From Haberlea rhodopensis (taxonomy: Eukaryota; Streptophyta; Magnoliopsida; Lamiales; Gesneriaceae), in assembly GCA_907163345.1 (NCBI GenBank), contig CAJQUN010000024.1, forward strand, positions 4,464,001 to 4,528,000: a stretch of DNA of 64,000 nt, read 5' to 3'. Below are positions 57,902 to 64,000 of this stretch, in pieces. A model generated the notes under the pieces. That model was not told where the DNA came from. It was given only the letters and a program-made list of their open reading frames with translations, and did not search any database. Within the stretch, counting starts at the first letter, position 1; each line of letters begins with the position of its first letter. Both the position numbers and the translations under genes were made by a program.

Positions 57902-60900
57902 GTATATATATTTGTTTCTTTAAGTGGACATTTTTACTGTAAATGTCAGTCGTATAAAGAATATGATGAATTATTAATGGAATTTCATATATATCTACCT
58001 TTCTACTTGATTGCAAAATTTCAAAAACTAGAGTATCTTGTACATGATAACATAACAATAGAATTAGTTTGGGATTGATAAAAGTTGAGTTGGAAATAAG
58101 GATTGTCAATGAGATATGAAAGTGGAAAGGAAATGTAGCTATGGGCTGTAGAAGGATTTATCTGGAAAACATGCACAAACATGGTCGTAATGTCTTGTTT
58201 GAGAGCTTGATGCTTGGTCTCTGCCACTTTATCACTATTCTATTCATAAATTTCTCTTATATCTTCCAACATCTCTGGCCATCACATCATTATTTAATAA
58301 ATGAAATCTTTGTTGGGCAACTTCTGCCAAGGTTATCCACTATCGGTATATTGAGTTTGACTGATGAATCTAAATTTCGTTTTTCTATCTTCTTGCTTGT
58401 GTATGTAAATGAACACGTACGTTTTGCTTGATGAATATATTGAATTTGATGTGACAATGATAATTGATTTGAGCTATATAATATAAGAATGCAATGACAT
58501 TCTCATTTCCCCAATGGTTTTACAGGACTGCTTCTATTGGTTCAGAAATTTACTTTGGAAACAACAATTCCATACGCATTCTTCAGATTTCTTGGCACCC
58601 TTTCAGTGACACTCACTTGGGAGTTCTTTCTTCGGATTCTGTTTTCAGGTCACTTCCTTCTTTGACATCTTGCAATATTACTGATGTACAATATTTGGCA
58701 ATGAAAGCTGTATTTATCGTGTTACGTTTTCTCAGATAATGGTTTTATAACTTTTATCACAACCCCGGTTCCTTGAAATGTTAGACTGTGCTGTTAATGT
58801 TGATGATTTGTTTTATCAGTAAAAGCTGATTTACAATTTTTGGCAACTAAAGCTGTATTTATTGTGTTACATTTTCTCAGATAATGGTTTTATAACTTTT
58901 ATCACAACCCCTGTTCCTTGAAATGTTAGACTCTGCTGTTAATGTTGATGATTTGTTTTATCAGTAAAAGCTGATTTATGAACTTATATTCGCATTTTGC
59001 TATAACAATAGCATTCAAGGGACTGTGGGATATTGTGAATCAATATAATTGGAAAAAGGCTTTCCTCCTTTGCGTGTGCATGGATTCTAAAGAAATGTAA
59101 TCGCTCACTTGAAATTCTTTAATTAATCTTTATCTTCTGAATATCCTTTCTTCTGTACAATAATGCATATTTGTACAATTATTCTACAAATCCTTTCCAA
59201 GGCATCTGTTTATCATGATACAAAGCTTAAAATGTGTTGTATCATGATGTATTATATTCTTTATTTGCAGAATTTTTGATTTGTCTTCAGCAGTTGGGCA
59301 ACCGGAACAGGAATATTATTTGCAACCTGGAGAACTTGGTCGTTCTGGAACTGCAGCAGCAATATGTCCTGTTGACTTCTGTTTCGGGGGGGATCATTTG
59401 TGGGACAAGTTCAGTGTAAGAAACTATTCTGGCATTTTAGTTTTGCATGGTTGCCTGTATGATTTTTTTTCTGAACTTGTATAATTATTTGCTCTTTATG
59501 GCTAATGTGCAAAGTTTTCATGTCATATGGTAACTTCGTTATGTTTTTTATTAATAACATCATATTAGTGAAAGTATGGGGATTTTTTCATTAATCTCCA
59601 TGATCATGACTGCATGCTAATTATTTGGGACGAAGGCTTAAATGTTCATGACTTCTTGCCCTGTACACTTTTGATATCATTAATTGCTAGGTTTTTGAAA
59701 ACTGATTTCTGAAGGTCTTTTTACTTGTTGGGAGAGCTTGTCTACCTTTTCCCTTGATGTGCCATTGTTGCTTATTGCTAGTACTCAATCTTCATGATGT
59801 ACTGTCTTATGTTTGCAACACTATAGCAGGTCGAATTTTATTCTTCATATAGGTTATTATCTCTTCTTGAGAACTTGGTTATGTTTAAAGACTTGTTTTA
59901 TGTTAATCAGGAAAAAATCACTTATGGTCCTGGTCTTTGTGCAGATTTTTATCTTGTTTAGTGATGGATCCACTTACGTCATTTGCCCGATTGTTCCTTT
60001 TGGAAGGTAGTTCACCATTCACCACACCCTCTTACGTGTTTTCCTCCATGAAGGAGATGTCAATTTTATTTCTTAAGAAAATTTAGTCTGCTGAAGTATC
60101 TGTCGTAGTGACATGTCAAATGTTAGTTGCTCCTTTCCTTCTTGTTTTTTTTTCTTCCTTTTTTGTTATCTTTCTTATGCTGTGAAGGCTTATATCTGAG
60201 ACATTTATTTGACAGTGTGTATAAATGGGAATCGCTATTGGAAATGCATAATGATGCTCGTACATTTGGGCTTAAATCTGCCAATTCAAAAGCTGTTAAT
60301 AATTCTAATCTGGCAATCTCGTGGCTGGAGTCAACATTTCCTGAATTAGCTCTCCAAGGAGTTGGTGGAAATTTATTTGCTGTCAAAGCTCAGCCTTTTG
60401 TTATAATGGATGCATCTGTTTTGTTGCAGGTATCTGCCTGTCAAGTTTTTGAAAAATTATCCTCGTACTTGGCACAATAGACACCACCAATGTATTCCGT
60501 CCATGGAAAACCTAATCTTTCTTAGCATCAATGTGTTAATGCAGGGCCCTCTTCGTAAAGTGTGTCATCGGGTGACAGAAGATGCTGTTACTCAGAAAGG
60601 AGTATGTGAAGGGTGTGCCGTAAGTCTTCTTTACAATTTAGTTGGAAAAGATTCAATTCTTATCACTGCTTGGAGTGGTGGGCAACTACAACTGGATGCT
60701 TTAGCTGATGAAATACAGCCAGTCTGGAAGATGGGTATTGCACCCCGTCTTTGTGTTGATTCATTTGGTCAGATGTTTGGTGCTGCTATGATTTGTGAAC
60801 TAGCTCCCAATAATCTCTCAATTTTGAAGCTTGATCAACCTCCTAATGATACTGTTTGGTTGAGTTTCCCACCTCCTTTACTCCGTCTGGCCATTGTGGA

Positions 60901-63252
60901 TTTGGCTTTGCCTAATAGAGGTGGTTCTCTTATATCAATGGCTTCTGACCCTCTTGTTCCAGAAAGAATATTTTGCCTTCATGATGGTGGGATAGACTCA
61001 ATAGTCTTGCATTTTCTCCCTTTCACTAGTCAGACCATTGGCAAGGAAAAACCAATGAAAACTCCATCTGTATTTTCTGTTCTTAGTACATGCCCTGGAG
61101 AATCCTTCTCACCAGAGCCTCTTCATGGTTTCTTGACATTGTCGGATTCATCTGGAGGCTCATGGATTGTGGGACTTACATCTTCTCATGAATGCGTAGT
61201 GATTTACATGGAGACCTGGAACGAATTGCTTACTCATGCTATTTATAACGAGAAGGAATCTGTTTCCCTGGAAGGGGCAACAGATGCAGATACTCCCACA
61301 ATAATCAGCAAAGAACTCCTTGGTGGGCCTAAGATAGTTTTATTACCCTCAACAGCACCAAATTTACGCTCTGTTACTGCTGATTCTATTGAAGGACGAT
61401 CAACGCTTCATCAATATTTCAAGATTTTTCACGAAAATTATGTGGAGTATGCACACAAGGTAATACCTCACTATTTATGTGTTAATATCTATGAATGTTC
61501 TTTTAAAAATCCTGTTATTTTTTCCATATGTAGATATCACACTTATTCACATGGCTGTGATTGATTGTATATCTTTTTAAAAGTAAAGCTTCTTGGTTTC
61601 TTTTTTTGAAAACTAAACCTTCTTGTTCTGCCTGACATTGCTTTTGTTGTTTCTAGGTATACTTCGAACTCCAGCACCATGCTCCTCATTTGAAAAAAAT
61701 AGTTGATAGTCAACAGTCTCGTTTACGTGAAGTGCAGCAGAAGCTTTTGGATGTTGAAAAGGAACAGGAGAAAATTGAGGATCGCATAGACCGTGCAATT
61801 AAGCTCCACAGTTGCCTAGAAATGCGCTTACAAAATTTGAGGAGTCTGCCAGCGTTACAGAAAAAGCCATTATCAAAAGCAGAACAGGATTTCAAACTCG
61901 AACTTGGTAATTGATTTTTTTTAAAATTTTGTTCTACAATTTAAGTGAAATTCTTTCATGTTTCATTTCATTAGCTCTTTACTAATATTGTCATCTTAGT
62001 TTGTCTTATTTCTATTGAAAGTTTATTGAGGTGCAACTTCATATGCTACGGTATAGACTGTGTGAGGCTGGACAACTGAGATTATCTAGTGTTGGGTTTG
62101 ATTTTCGATCCAATCCAACTCAAAATTTATGAAAAAGAAATTTAGAAATTGTTTTCGGAATGTTTGGATATAAATTTTGAAAGTTGATGTTATATGTAAT
62201 AAAGTGATATCGTCTAATTTTGTCTAAAAAAAGTTGAAATAAAATAATGGTTGTTTGCATAACTGCAGAGACAAGTATGTGATTTTGTAATAATTAGGTA
62301 TCAAATAGTTGATTTGAAATTTGAGATAATGATTTGATCGAAAACTTTTAAAAAAATTGAGTGGAATTTAGTAGATTTAAACATCGCATACCTTAGTTAT
62401 ATTTCCCTGCTCTAATGGAAACATGTCATTTACCTATATAGATGGGATATGATTCCAGTACAGGGTTATTATTTTGCAGTGCTTCAATCTGACTAATGCT
62501 AAATGGCTGTTGCTATTAGGCCCAAGTTGACACTGAAATTTAGAAAAGAAAAGCTTCATTGTTAGGAATCTAGAAAATACTTTTTTTCTCTTGTTCTTTC
62601 GTAAGAAAATAAATACTTTTAAGACTGGGGTTGTATTTCTTAAATTTGAAAATTGCATGAAAACTTGAAGTTACAGCGAAATTCACTACATCTTTCTGTG
62701 AGGTCATTGAGTATTTTTGCCGTCTGATGAGGTCATTGAGTATTTTTGCCGTCTGATGTGATGCACACCCTTAAGAATCATGCCTGTTAAATACTCTGAT
62801 GAAAACAAAGTGCTTTTTCTTCTCCTTTGACCATATCTGTGGTGGTTCAATTTTTTTTGTAGTTTCGCTCCCTTTGTGATCGATTCTCTTCTTTTGATTG
62901 CACCATTGAAGAAATAATGAATCTCGGTTGTCTGGGATTGCCTCTTCATAGAAATTCAACTTATTTTTTGTTTATACTCTTTGCAGATAAGTTTACTGGA
63001 GTGGAGTTGGACGCCTTGCACTCTTCCATTGACTCTTTGAAGGCGAGATCGGCAAGACACATACATTCTCAACAGGTTGATTCCTCAAATCGACAAAAAC
63101 AGATGGCAGGAAGAAGGGTGTATCGGATTCAAGACAATGATTTATCTCAACTTAAATCTTCACTTGAAAAACTCTCACTAATTAACAGTGAGAACAGCAA
63201 AAAGGTTAAGCTTGTTGAATTGGCATTAAGTAGCCGAGAAACCAGCAAGTGA
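56779..63252 (+). CDS. NUP88: Nuclear pore protein NUP88/MOS7, complete, 9 exons
   Basis: A component of the cytoplasmic-side nuclear pore complex. The Arabidopsis orthologue MOS7 affects nuclear export and immune regulator accumulation. Exons are 56779-57072, 57538-57689, 58526-58648, 59271-59415, 59945-60006, 60216-60429, 60545-61459, 61657-61906 and 62987-63252. All are GT-AG with consistent phase, giving 806 residues, close to the Arabidopsis length. The N-terminal two thirds is a beta-propeller-like region (TNLIAWDGASRLYLWDS; LLLAGWDGLHVIYLYGRASR; ISWHPFSDTHLGVLSSDSVF; LFSDGSTYVICPIVPFGSVY). From about residue 635 the C-terminal third is predicted coiled coil (SQQSRLREVQQKLLDVEKEQ; SQLKSSLEKLSLINSENSKK). 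No disruption is seen. Introns contain microsatellite and tandem duplications. Confidence 0.96.
57858..57911. repeat. (CT)n(TA)n compound microsatellite in a NUP88 intron
   Basis: A CT run passes into a TATATG/TA run between NUP88 exons 2 and 3. An A-tract of about 24 bases lies in the first intron at 57240-57263. Confidence 0.95.
58697..58986. repeat. Tandem duplication (145 bp unit) in a NUP88 intron
   Basis: Two copies start GGCAATGAAAGCTG and GGCAACTAAAGCTG and share TTTCTCAGATAATGGTTTTA and GTTGATGATTTGTTTTATCA. They differ at only a few bases. Confidence 0.93.
62698..62758. repeat. Short tandem duplication in the last NUP88 intron
   Basis: Two copies of a 29 bp unit containing GAGGTCATTGAGTATTTTTG and CCGTCTGAT lie head to tail. 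Confidence 0.95.
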
Positions 63253-64000
63253 CTATAGCAATAGAATGTTCAGTAACTGCGATATTTTGGAAATAAAGAA
63301 AGGAAATGAACAGCAATCTATTTTCGTAGGTAAGTTTGGTTGATCTGCTATTTAAATTACAGAGCTGGGTTGCGCAACATCGTAAGAAGTATTTTGAAGG
63401 TTGCGACGTGAAGTATCAATTTTTGCAGGTTGCTATCTGGATTTGTAAATGGGTCATCCATCGCCCTTGGGGTGGGAACATTGATTAAGGTCCAACATTG
63501 ATTCATCTAAGTGTGCTTGTATGTGCTAGGTCAGGGGTACGCTTGCTTCGACGAGTATTTCAACATACGACAATCTTCATGCGTGAATAGTCGGGAGCAT
63601 GAATAGGTAGTTCGAATGGTTAAGCCACCAAAACTGTTGCCCTCACTCTATACCGGTTGCTAGGTCAGAGTCAGAAAAGCCTGCCCTTGATGATCCGGAC
63701 TACAACAGCCGGATGCAACTAGTCTGTAAGCAAAGCATCCAGTGGTTAACCCCAAAAATGGGATAAATCGATGTTACATTCACATCTCATATAGGGTCAA
63801 AAGCAATTCAACCCCTCGTTTGTTTTCCCATTTATGAAAAAGAAAAAAAGAAAAAAGCATAAAGGATTAAAATTGGGATCGAAGTCCTTACATATATATA
63901 TATTGGAAAGTAAAATCTAAACATTTTAACTGAGAGCTACAAATCCACCAAATTGAAATAGGACAATTCACGATTTACCTCTACAAAACAAATCGCATCA
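63253..64000. other. NUP88 3' flank
   Basis: This is presumed 3' UTR followed by intergenic DNA. A moderately GC-rich stretch at 63590-63760 could be repeat-derived. No gene is recognised. Confidence 0.4.

Overview
The window is nuclear DNA of a flowering plant, most likely a eudicot. The evidence is multi-exon genes with GT-AG introns, plant-specific families (an R2R3-MYB, a tandem CCCH zinc finger protein with N-terminal ankyrin repeats, a plastid-type tryptophan enzyme), AT-rich intergenic DNA, and dense plant transposons. I cannot name the species. No rRNA, tRNA or CRISPR locus is visible.

Layout. 0-0.8 kb (-): single-exon R2R3-MYB. 3.4-7.2 kb (-): complete seven-exon ALG11 mannosyltransferase. 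7.3-9.5 kb: two back-to-back PIF/Harbinger-like elements, one holding a nested MITE. 10-18.4 kb: a repeat array, then a 5'-truncated Copia element split by a 4,997 bp gag-only Sirevirus-like LTR element. 18.5-19.8 kb (+): decayed 3' end of a tomosyn-like gene. 20.3-22.7 kb (-): phosphoribosylanthranilate isomerase. 22.7-23.2 kb: hAT MITE. 26 kb: LINE relic. 27.1-29.8 kb (-): ankyrin/CCCH zinc finger gene. 30.2-37.8 kb: Mutator-type MITEs, a Helitron, hAT remnants, and a 1.8 kb element with a large inverted minisatellite. 40-41.2 kb (+): GH3 glucosidase pseudogene. 42.6-46.3 kb (+): complete HAD (CTD-phosphatase-like) gene with an LTR fragment in its upstream region. 49.4 kb: another MITE. 51.2-52.4 kb (+): N-terminal part of an alpha/beta-hydrolase-family membrane protein. 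52.9-54.4 kb: a MITE containing a solo LTR, then a hAT MITE. 56.8-63.3 kb (+): complete nine-exon NUP88/MOS7 nucleoporin gene.

The genes do not form a pathway. They are independent housekeeping or regulatory loci: dolichol-linked glycan assembly, tryptophan synthesis, nuclear pore function, stress-related RNA binding, transcription. Several look like neighbours conserved from ancestral plant blocks (tomosyn-PAI-NUP88 and MYB-ALG11-CCCH-HAD). The distinctive content is the transposon record. Many insertions still have exact target-site duplications, so their ends and nesting order can be read directly. Exon coordinates come from reading splice sites and checking phase by hand; no alignment or expression evidence was available.
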